A stretch of 64,000 nucleotides of DNA. It comes from JBFMAI01 sp040755725. GTDB taxonomy: Bacteria > Planctomycetota > Phycisphaerae > UBA1845 > Fen-1342. The notes beneath the pieces are model-generated. The model ran no database searches and was not told the DNA's origin. It saw only the letters and a list, made by a program, of their open reading frames with translations. Positions 17,693 through 25,223 of the stretch are shown piece by piece; position 1 is the first letter of the stretch, and each line of letters starts with the position of its first letter. The DNA lies in assembly GCA_040755725.1 (NCBI GenBank), contig JBFMAI010000039.1:186001-250000 (forward strand), in the 5' to 3' direction. Position numbers and translations under genes: made by a program.

Positions 17693-17974
17693 ATGACCCA
17701 GATCGGTCCCATTGCGAATCCCCAGTCCTGCCCGTCTGGGGTCGTTGGGCACGAAGCGGAGGGCCGGGCGAAGTCCCCGGAGTCCCCCGCCGCGCCCGGC
17801 CAGCCGCACGACCGCGTTGATTGGTCCCCGCGGGCGACCGACGACATTCCTACGTCGGACATGGAGCAGCGCATCGCCGACATTCGGAAACAGATCGCGG
17901 AGGGCACCTACGAGACTCCCGACAAGATCGACATCGTCGTGGAGCGTCTCCTGGAGCTGCTCCGACCAACCTGA
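17693..17974 (+). CDS. flgM: FlgM-like anti-sigma-28 factor
   Basis: A 93-residue protein whose last 38 residues match the sigma-binding part of FlgM: MEQRIADIRKQIAEGTY then DKIDIVVERLLELL, with the conserved I(R)xxIxxGxY and KIDxxxxRLL spacing. The first half is Pro/Ser-rich and probably disordered, as in FlgM. FlgM holds sigma-28 (FliA) inactive until the flagellar hook is built and it is exported. No other flagellar gene adjoins; fliN lies 20 kb away. GGAGG is about 12 bases from the ATG, and a sigma-28-like promoter candidate lies upstream. It ends 32 bases from the convergent histidine kinase. Confidence 0.75.
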   Translation: MTQIGPIANPQSCPSGVVGHEAEGRAKSPESPAAPGQPHDRVDWSPRATDDIPTSDMEQRIADIRKQIAEGTYETPDKIDIVVERLLELLRPT

Positions 17975-18006
17975 CGCGGGCGTCGAGCCTCCCGGACGAC
18001 CGGGCC

Positions 18007-19620
18007 TCAGACCAATGAGATCAGCGGGCGTTCACGCGGCTGGGGGGCCGCCGTCGTAAGGCGCACCCAGAAGGTGGCCCCATGCCCCGGCGTGCTGTCG
18101 ACACCGATCTCGCCGCCCAACAGGTACGTCAGTTCCTTGGCGATGGCCAGCCCGAGGCCGGTGCCGTGGTGCTCGCGCGTGGCCGATTGGTCAATCTGTC
18201 GGAACTTCTCGAAGATGACCTGCTGGTGTTCGGGCGCGATGCCGGGGCCGGTGTCCTGTACGGCAAGCTGGAGGCGGGCCTCGTCCCAGCGCCGGGCGGC
18301 AAGCCGGACGCGGCCGCCCTCGGGCGTGAACTTGATCGCGTTCGACATCAGGTTGAAGAGGACCTGCCGCAGCTTGCCGACATCGGTGAACACGGCCGGC
18401 AGCCCCTCCTCCACGTCGAGGACCAGCTCCAGTTTCTTGCGGTCGGCCAGCGGGCGCACGTGGTCCAGCAGCGTGGCACACAAGGCCCCGACCTGCACCG
18501 ACTCGATCCGCAGGTCGGTCTTGCCGGCCTCGATCTTCGCCAGGTCGAGCAGGTCGTTGATGATCTCCAGGAGAATGCGGCCCGAGATCAGGATGTTCTC
18601 GGCGTAGCGTAAGGTGCGCGGGTCGCCGTCGCCGGCGGGACTCTCGCGCAGCAGCTCCGCGAAGCCGATGATGCTGGTGAGCGGGGTGCGCAGCTCGTGC
18701 GAAACGTTGGCCAGGAACTCGCTCTTGACGCGATTGGCCTCGTACAGGGCGACGTTGGCCTGGGCCATTTGTTCCAGCTTCTCATCGAGCAGGACGTTCG
18801 CCTTCTTCAACTCCTCCTGCGAGGCCCGCAGCCGCTCCAACATGGTGTTGAGGTTCTGCGAGAGCTGTTCGAACTCGTCGCCCGTGCGGATGTCGGAGCG
18901 CACGCTCAGTTCGCCGTCGGCGACGCGCAACGCGACCGAACGTAGCTCGTGGATCGGGGCCAGAATGAACCGCGTGGTAATGATGTAGAAGAGCAGAACG
19001 GCGAAGATGCCCGCCAGGGCCCCCGCCGCCACGATCACCACCCGGTTGATCAGCGACGCCTGCCGGCTGATTTCCGCCGGCAGGTCCACCAGGATCATCC
19101 CGGCGAGCTGGTTCTCGCGGTACGGACGGGCGCTGCGCCCCTCCTCGTGACAGGCCAGGCAGCGGCGGGTCACCCAGACGGCGTGCGCGTAGCGGAAACG
19201 GCGGCCGGTCTGCTCGTCCCAGGTCGTGCGGTAGTAGTGCTCGCTGCTGGGGTGTTTGCGCAGCGTGCGGTACGCCTCCTCGATGAACGGGTCCCGTTGA
19301 CTCTGTTGCGCGAGCGACTGGGGGTCGCTGGGGTCCGGGTCCAGACGCACCCACGTCGGTTGGTAGGGCGTGTCCTGGGGCCGCAGCCCGGCATTGCCGC
19401 CGTGGACCCCCGGCGTGGTGCGCACGTTCGGGTCGGGCTGCGAGAGGACGAAGCGGAAATAACCCTCCGCCAGGCTGCGTGCCTCGCGGAACGGCTGTTG
19501 GAGGACGATGGACTCCATGTAGTACCAGGGCACGGCCAGGGCGGCGCCGATGATCAGCACCACGGCCAGACCGAACAGAATCCGGTACTTGTTGGCCAGT
19601 GAGATGCGCATCAGCCGCAT
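18007..19620 (-). CDS. Membrane histidine kinase with c-type haem sensor motif
   Basis: A 537-residue sensor kinase. TM1 (about 13-34) and TM2 (about 188-212) enclose a periplasmic domain of the Tll0287/DUF3365 type containing CLACH at 154-158, a canonical CxxCH haem c attachment site. It is followed by HAMP (about 213-265), a coiled coil, HisKA with SHELRTPL, and HATPase with NLMSNAIKFTPEGG, DTGPGIAPEHQ and GTGLGLAI. Probable role: redox or gas sensing outside the membrane and phosphotransfer to a response regulator, none of which is adjacent (orphan). AGGA lies about 9 bases before the ATG at 19620. It is divergent from the TolC-like gene. Confidence 0.87.
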   Translation of the reverse strand: MRLMRISLANKYRILFGLAVVLIIGAALAVPWYYMESIVLQQPFREARSLAEGYFRFVLSQPDPNVRTTPGVHGGNAGLRPQDTPYQPTWVRLDPDPSDPQSLAQQSQRDPFIEEAYRTLRKHPSSEHYYRTTWDEQTGRRFRYAHAVWVTRRCLACHEEGRSARPYRENQLAGMILVDLPAEISRQASLINRVVIVAAGALAGIFAVLLFYIITTRFILAPIHELRSVALRVADGELSVRSDIRTGDEFEQLSQNLNTMLERLRASQEELKKANVLLDEKLEQMAQANVALYEANRVKSEFLANVSHELRTPLTSIIGFAELLRESPAGDGDPRTLRYAENILISGRILLEIINDLLDLAKIEAGKTDLRIESVQVGALCATLLDHVRPLADRKKLELVLDVEEGLPAVFTDVGKLRQVLFNLMSNAIKFTPEGGRVRLAARRWDEARLQLAVQDTGPGIAPEHQQVIFEKFRQIDQSATREHHGTGLGLAIAKELTYLLGGEIGVDSTPGHGATFWVRLTTAAPQPRERPLISLV

Positions 19621-19652
19621 GGCGCCATCCTGTTCCGCGGGCGTAACACCGA

Positions 19653-19658
19653 ATTATA
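19653..19658 (-). promoter_or_regulatory. -10 box for the histidine kinase gene
   Basis: Perfect TATAAT on the reverse strand, 33 bases before the ATG at 19620. The -35 position is GC-only, so an activator or extended element may be needed. Confidence 0.4.
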
Positions 19659-19699
19659 AAGCGCCGCCCCCGTCCGGGCGCCGCGGCCGCGCGGGCCGT

Positions 19700-19729
19700 T
19701 TGCGACCGGCCCCGTCGCTCGCGTATAGT
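19700..19729 (+). promoter_or_regulatory. Sigma-70-type promoter for the TolC-like gene
   Basis: TTGCGA (19700-19705), an 18-base spacer and TATAGT (19724-19729), 60 bases before the ATG at 19789. Confidence 0.5.
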
Positions 19730-19788
19730 GTCGTGGCGCGGGGGACGAGCGGTCGCGCCCCGGCGACATCGATCGTGATGAGGCGGTC

Positions 19789-21705
19789 ATGCGGCACGAT
19801 GACTTCACCAGCGCCGATCAGGATCCCGCCCGCCGGGGCGGGGCCCCGCGGCCCACCACCTGGGTGGCGCGCTCTGCGGGCAGCCGCGGACGACGAACGG
19901 CGGCGCTCTGCGGGGCGGGACTGGCCCTGCTCTTCGGCTTCGGCCTCGGCTGCCAAACGTGGGTCCACCAAACCGACCGCGAGGTGGCGGCGGCCATCGA
20001 ATCGCGGCAGCGGGCCGCGCTGAGCGAATCAACACCCGTGACCGTCGGCGACGACGACGCGTGGGGCCGCGCCCCCCGGACCGCTTACGCCACCAGCCCG
20101 CACGCCACGAGTCTCGCCGTCCCCCCGGGATTCAACGGGGCCCCGGCGGCAGTCACCTCCGCGCCGGCCACGCCATCGACCAGCGGGCCGGCGTCGATGC
20201 CCAGCAGTGCCCCGACAACCCAACCGACGACGGCCCTCGCGGCCACCCAGCCCGCCACCGCCCCGGCACGTTCGTTCCGGCTGACGGACGCCCTGCGGTA
20301 CGCGCAGCAACACCGCCGCGAGTTCCGCGCCGCCCAGGAAGACCTGTATCTCGCGGCCCTAGCCCTGACGCTGGAACGGCACCTGTGGACGCCGATATTC
20401 TCGTCGCAGTTTCGGACGGTGTACGGCAACTACGGCGAGGCGCAGGACTTCGACCAGGCGATGCGGTTCGTAGCCGACCTGGGCGTGGCGCAGCGGCTGC
20501 CGCTGGGCGGGCAGGTGACGGCGCAGGCGATCGGGACGCTGATCCGCGATGTCAAGAAGACGATCACCGCGCAGGAACAGGGACAGGTCAAACTCGGGCT
20601 GACCGTGCCGCTGCTGCGCGGCGCCGGCCACGTCGCCCGCGAGACACGGATTCAACTGGAGCGTGAGCTGACATACGCGGTGCGCGCCTATGAGCGCTTC
20701 CGCCGCCAGCAGTTGGTCACGGTGGCGCAGGGTTACTTCGATCTGCTGCTGGCCAAGCAGAACCTCTTCAACGCGGAGCGCAGCTTCGCCACGTTCGTCG
20801 ATGACTATGAGCGGGCCAAGGCGCTGGAGCAGACCGGGCAGCGCTCGTCGCTGGACACGCTGCGGGCCGAGCAGGCCATGCTCAGCGCCGAAAACGACGT
20901 GGAGGACACCCGCGAGAGCTTCCGCGCCCAGGCCGACAATTTCAAGCTCCTGATCGGAATGCCCGTCGACCAACCGCTGACGCGCGACGAGCTGGAAGAC
21001 ATCGAGCAGATTGAGCGCCAGATCGCGGCCGGCACCCACCCCCTGCTCGCGCGGCCCCCCGCTTCCGACAACGAGCAACACGCCGTCGAAGTGGCCCTCG
21101 ACCGCCGCCTCGACCTGCTCACCGCCGCCGACCGGGTGGACGATGCCCGGCGTGGGGTGGCGATCAGCCGCAACGCCCTGCTGCCCGACCTCAACTGGAC
21201 GTCTTCGCTCAGCGTCGACACCGACCCGAACCACTACAACGCGGGGGCGTTCGAGTTCGAGCGGGCCAAGTGGCTCAGCGAGATGGTGCTGTCGCTGCCG
21301 GTCGAGCGCACGGCCGAACGCAACGCACTGCGCCGCGCGCTCATCGACGTGCGGCAGGCCGAGCGGAACCAGCGGGACCTGAGCGACCGGATCCGGGCGG
21401 AAGTCCGCCGGGCGGTGAACCGCATTCGGCTGGCGGACCGCTCGGTCGAGATTCAGCAACGGAACGTATTCGTCGCCGAGCGGCGGCAGGAATACGCCAA
21501 GTATCGCTTTGAGGAGGTCGGCGACATCAGCAACCGCGACAAGGTCGAGGCGGAAACCGAGTTGCTGAACGCCCGCAACCGGCTGAACGCGGCCAAGACC
21601 GCGCGGTGGACGGCGCTGCTCCAGTTCCGGTTGGCCACCGAGACACTTTATGTCGAGGAAGGGGGACCGGCGGACTCGGTCGCGGCGGCGCCGAATAAGC
21701 CGTGA
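19789..21705 (+). CDS. TolC-family outer-membrane efflux lipoprotein
   Basis: A 638-residue outer-membrane channel subunit. After a 35-residue basic/Pro-rich lead comes a hydrophobic segment ending LLFGFGLGC, a lipobox whose Cys (about 55) is probably acylated. A Thr/Pro/Ala-rich linker (about 80-160) precedes two copies of the TolC helical hairpin: SFRLTDALRYAQQHRRE... and the second half with VEVALDRRLDLLTA, plus coiled-coil stretches around RAEQAMLSAENDVED and RVEAETELLNARNRL-like sequence near the end. Such proteins provide the exit duct for RND, ABC or type I systems. The only pump in the window (38639-43334) is 17 kb away and lacks its own duct, so they could work together; this is inference. 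Confidence 0.85.
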   Translation: MRHDDFTSADQDPARRGGAPRPTTWVARSAGSRGRRTAALCGAGLALLFGFGLGCQTWVHQTDREVAAAIESRQRAALSESTPVTVGDDDAWGRAPRTAYATSPHATSLAVPPGFNGAPAAVTSAPATPSTSGPASMPSSAPTTQPTTALAATQPATAPARSFRLTDALRYAQQHRREFRAAQEDLYLAALALTLERHLWTPIFSSQFRTVYGNYGEAQDFDQAMRFVADLGVAQRLPLGGQVTAQAIGTLIRDVKKTITAQEQGQVKLGLTVPLLRGAGHVARETRIQLERELTYAVRAYERFRRQQLVTVAQGYFDLLLAKQNLFNAERSFATFVDDYERAKALEQTGQRSSLDTLRAEQAMLSAENDVEDTRESFRAQADNFKLLIGMPVDQPLTRDELEDIEQIERQIAAGTHPLLARPPASDNEQHAVEVALDRRLDLLTAADRVDDARRGVAISRNALLPDLNWTSSLSVDTDPNHYNAGAFEFERAKWLSEMVLSLPVERTAERNALRRALIDVRQAERNQRDLSDRIRAEVRRAVNRIRLADRSVEIQQRNVFVAERRQEYAKYRFEEVGDISNRDKVEAETELLNARNRLNAAKTARWTALLQFRLATETLYVEEGGPADSVAAAPNKP

Positions 21706-21968
21706 TCGAGTACGCCCCCATCACTTGCTGCGGAGCGCCGCAACCCTGGAGACAGGCAGAAGACCGTAGCCGGCCAACAGCACGGCGCTGGGGGGAATAC
21801 AACGTCACGGCTCTCGTTTCTTCTCGCCGTTCTCAGCGCTCTCCCCGCCTCTGCGGCTCCTCAGGCCAACGGTGCGGGCTGCGCGGCCCCGCACTCGCGC
21901 GCGGGGTTCTGACGGGCGCCCAAGGCGCGCAAGTCAAACCGCGCGGGAAGTGAGTTGCGGAACGGCCT

Positions 21969-23561
21969 TTACGGGCCGGTCAGCAGCCGGACGAACGGGT
22001 TGATGTCGCCGAAATCGCAGAAGCCGTCGCCGTTGATGTCGCGGTTTTCCAGAGGGCAGTTGGGGTACTGTGCCTGGTACGCCGCGGGGCCCGTCAGGGC
22101 CAGGACGAAGGGGTTGATGTCGCCGAAATCGACGTGAGCGTCGCAATTGACGTCGCCCACGAGGAACGGCCGGACCAGGGCGATGTCCAGCACCGTCGCG
22201 CTGGTGAGCGTCACGCTGACCGCGTGAGTCTGCGTGACATAGCCCGGCGCCGAGAACTCCAGGGTGTAGTTCCCCGCCGGCAGGATCGCATGGTAGCGGC
22301 CCCGCCGCGCTCCGCTGCCGTTGACCTCGCCGTTGGGAAACGTCACGCCGACCAGCCGCAATGTGGCGGCGACCGGCCGGCCCGTGACGGCGTCGGTAAC
22401 GCGGCCACTGACCGAGATCGGCCGTTCCAACAGCGTCAACAGGCTCGGAAGAACACGCACCGCCTCCGCCTGCGCGTTGGCATACGTCGGCTGGAAGCTC
22501 GTGTGCGTCTCCCACAGGAACGCGTGCGTCCCCGTGTGGCCCATGTGCCAGTGAATGTCGCCCGCGGTGCAGCACGACTCGGCCGCCGTGTAGCCGGACA
22601 TCGTGGCGGCCAGCCGGCCCGCTTCGTCGCGCAGGAACGTGCCGAACGGGTGCGTCCAGCATCCGTAGCCGTAGCGCACTTCCATCGCGTAGGAATGCAG
22701 GTCGGCCACCTTGGCGAAGCGGCGGTCCTGACCCAGGGCGATCATCGTCTGCGTCTCGGCCTCCGAAGCCGGCTCGGGCCCGCGGTACGTCTCGGACGTG
22801 ACCAGGGTGCTGCCGGCGCACGACGAGGTCCAGCCGAACGGGTAGTTCCGATTCAGGTCGACGCCGGTGCCGCCCGTGAAGACCCGCCGGTTCTTCCGCC
22901 ACATGTTGTCGCCGACGAAGACCCAGTTGTATCCGTCGGGGTTCCAGACCGGCGCGATCCAGATCTCGTATTCGTCCACCACGGCGGTGATGCGTGGATC
23001 GACGCCGTACTGCGTCGTCAGCCGGTCCAGCGCGTACAGGGCGATCACCGGCGTGACGATTTCGCGGGCGTGATGAGCGCTAACCAACAGGAATGCCGGC
23101 TCGTTCTCGTCCTCCGCGACGTTGTCGGAGAGCTTGACGGCGTAGATGTGGCGGCCTTCCACGGTGGGGGCGACGCCGTAGGTCGCCGTCAGGTCCACGA
23201 ACTGGCAGATCCCCGGGTAAGCAGCGGCGGTGGTCTGCATCTGCTGGATGACCTCGGCCAGCTCGGGGTAGCCGGGAGGAATGGCATCCTCCGCCTGAAT
23301 CTCGCGGAAGGGGCGCCCAACGGCCAGGATGGCCAGCGCATACCCGCGCTCCTCCAGGACGGCCAACTCGTGCGAGTTGACGATCACCTCGAAGGACGTG
23401 GGCCGGATCGTCGGCTCCAGAACGTCGAAGCCCTCCGCCAGCAGTTCCGCAGCCAGCTCCGCCCCAAGCGGCGAGTCAATACGGATGTGAACCAGCGGAT
23501 CGGCGGCCAAGGCGCCCGGCACGGCGCAAACCAAGACGGCGAGCCCCAGCAAGCGGTTCAT
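21969..23561 (-). CDS. Secreted M14 zinc carboxypeptidase with dockerin-like tail (paralogue 1)
   Basis: A 530-residue exported exopeptidase. Signal peptide 1-20; propeptide-like region about 21-95; M14 catalytic domain about 98-365 with zinc ligands H164 and E167 (HHAREIV) and H289 (DLHSYAM), substrate-binding NRNY at 237-240 and catalytic Glu at 351 in ETHTSFQP. A carboxypeptidase-regulatory-like beta domain (VSGRVTDAVTGRP...) spans about 378-465. The last 60 residues hold two EF-hand loops, DVNCDAHVDFGDINPF and DINGDGFCDFGDINPF, a planctomycete dockerin-like doublet that probably binds calcium and a partner. Third gene of a three-gene cluster; 28 bases after paralogue 2. It is the most divergent of the three. 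Confidence 0.9.
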   Translation of the reverse strand: MNRLLGLAVLVCAVPGALAADPLVHIRIDSPLGAELAAELLAEGFDVLEPTIRPTSFEVIVNSHELAVLEERGYALAILAVGRPFREIQAEDAIPPGYPELAEVIQQMQTTAAAYPGICQFVDLTATYGVAPTVEGRHIYAVKLSDNVAEDENEPAFLLVSAHHAREIVTPVIALYALDRLTTQYGVDPRITAVVDEYEIWIAPVWNPDGYNWVFVGDNMWRKNRRVFTGGTGVDLNRNYPFGWTSSCAGSTLVTSETYRGPEPASEAETQTMIALGQDRRFAKVADLHSYAMEVRYGYGCWTHPFGTFLRDEAGRLAATMSGYTAAESCCTAGDIHWHMGHTGTHAFLWETHTSFQPTYANAQAEAVRVLPSLLTLLERPISVSGRVTDAVTGRPVAATLRLVGVTFPNGEVNGSGARRGRYHAILPAGNYTLEFSAPGYVTQTHAVSVTLTSATVLDIALVRPFLVGDVNCDAHVDFGDINPFVLALTGPAAYQAQYPNCPLENRDINGDGFCDFGDINPFVRLLTGP

Positions 23562-23589
23562 GACAGTCTCTCCGCGGACCGAACGGTGA

Positions 23590-25197
23590 CTACGGCCCGG
23601 TCAGCAGCCGGACGAACGGGTTGATGTCACCGAAGTCGCAGAACCCGTCGCCGTTGATATCGCGGTTCTCAAACGGGCAGTTCGGGTACAGGGTCACGTA
23701 GGCGGCCGGGTTGGTCAACGCCAGGACGAATGGGTTGATGTCGCCGAAGTCCACGTTCCCGTCGCAGTTGATGTCGCCGACGAGGAACGGCTTGGAGAGC
23801 CCCACGTCAACCACGGTCGCCGTGTTGGCCACAATCGTCACGGGCACGGTCTTCGACACATAGCCCGTCGCGGAGAACTTGATGTTGTAGTTGCCGGCGG
23901 GCGCGAACACGTGGTAGCGTCCAAAGCGCTCGTGGCTGTAGTTGGTCTCGCCGTTGGGGAAGTTCACGCCCACCAGCTCGATGTCCGCCCGCAGCGGCGC
24001 GCCGGTCCGCGCGTCGGTCACATGCCCCGACAGCGGGATCGGCCGCTCCAGCATGAACAGCACGCCGGGGAAGACCATCTGGGCTTCGGTCTGCGCGCTG
24101 GCGTACGTCGGCTGGAACGACGTGTGCGTCTCGATCAGGAACCCGTACGTGCATCGCGTGGCCATCTGCCACATCTGCTCTTCGCCCTCGGCACTCGGCT
24201 CGCGGATCGCCCCGCCGTAGCCGGAGGCCTGTGAGATCGCGGTGGCCTCGGCGGTCAGGTAGGCGCTGAAGGGGTACGTCAGGCAGGCGTATCCTCGCAG
24301 CACCTCCCGCCCGTAAGAGTGGTAGTCCACCACCTTCGTCCAGTGCCGATCGTTCGACCACAGGATCATCGTCTGCGTCTCGGACTCCGACGCCGGCGAC
24401 GGCCCCTTGTAGGTATCCGACGACGGGTTCGTGCTCCCCGCGCACGCCGTCGACCACCCGAAGGGGTAGTTGCGGTTCAGGTCGACGCCCGTGCCGGTCG
24501 CGAACACCCGGCGGTTCTTCCGCCAATTGTTGTTCGTGTAATACATGTACTCATAGCCGTCCGGGTTCCAGACGGGGGCGATCCAGATCTCATAGTTGTC
24601 CACCAGCGTGGTGTAGCGCGGATCGACGCCGTACTTCGTGGTGAACTGCTGCAGCGCGTACAGGGCGATCACGGGCGTGACGATCTCGCGGGCGTGGTGG
24701 CAGGCCACCAGCAGGAACGTGGGCTCGTCCTCGTCCTGCTCCACGTTGTCGGAGATCTTGACCGCGCACATGTGGCGGTTCTGGTAGGTCACCGGCGCGC
24801 CGTATTCCGTCGTCAGGTCCACGAACTTGCAGATCGACGGATAGGTGGCGGCGGTCTGCTGCAACTGGTTGACAATGCCCGCCAGGTCCAGGTACCCGGG
24901 CGGGATGTCCTGCTCTTCCTGGATGTCGCGGAACGGGCGCCCCACGTCAATCACGAAGATCTGAAACCCGCGGTCCTCGAGGATCGACAGCTCCTCGGGC
25001 GAGGCGATCACGTCAAGCTGCCCCTCCTGGACCGAACCCTCGACCACGTCGAAACCCTCCCGCTCCAACGCCCACGCGACCGCCGGCGCGTCCTGCGTGG
25101 TGATCTGAACATGAATCAGGGTCTCATCCGCGTCGCCCAAGGCGGTCGAAACCAGTCCCGCCAACAAACCCAATCCCAGTGCGATACGACCGATCAT
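23590..25197 (-). CDS. Secreted M14 zinc carboxypeptidase with dockerin-like tail (paralogue 2)
   Basis: A 535-residue paralogue with the same layout as its neighbours: signal peptide to about residue 21, propeptide, M14 domain with CHHAREIVTP, LNRNYPFGW, DYHSYGREV and IETHTSFQPT, a regulatory-like beta domain starting LSGHVTDARTGAP, and a C-terminal doublet, DINCDGNVDFGDINPF and DINGDGFCDFGDINPF. The zinc and catalytic residues are intact, so it should be active. It is closer to paralogue 3 than to paralogue 1 (for example both share RYHVFAPAGN/RYHVFAPPGN and AQMVFPG). AAGGAG lies 8 bases before the ATG at 25197. Probably co-transcribed with the flanking genes (26- and 28-base gaps). Confidence 0.9.
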   Translation of the reverse strand: MIGRIALGLGLLAGLVSTALGDADETLIHVQITTQDAPAVAWALEREGFDVVEGSVQEGQLDVIASPEELSILEDRGFQIFVIDVGRPFRDIQEEQDIPPGYLDLAGIVNQLQQTAATYPSICKFVDLTTEYGAPVTYQNRHMCAVKISDNVEQDEDEPTFLLVACHHAREIVTPVIALYALQQFTTKYGVDPRYTTLVDNYEIWIAPVWNPDGYEYMYYTNNNWRKNRRVFATGTGVDLNRNYPFGWSTACAGSTNPSSDTYKGPSPASESETQTMILWSNDRHWTKVVDYHSYGREVLRGYACLTYPFSAYLTAEATAISQASGYGGAIREPSAEGEEQMWQMATRCTYGFLIETHTSFQPTYASAQTEAQMVFPGVLFMLERPIPLSGHVTDARTGAPLRADIELVGVNFPNGETNYSHERFGRYHVFAPAGNYNIKFSATGYVSKTVPVTIVANTATVVDVGLSKPFLVGDINCDGNVDFGDINPFVLALTNPAAYVTLYPNCPFENRDINGDGFCDFGDINPFVRLLTGP

Positions 25198-25223
25198 TGC
25201 TGCTTCTCCTTGCGGCTGGTCGC

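Noticed and set aside
17975..18006. CCCGG/CCGGG hairpin as a terminator between flgM and the kinase
   Set aside because: The stem is 5 bp and no T-run follows on either strand.
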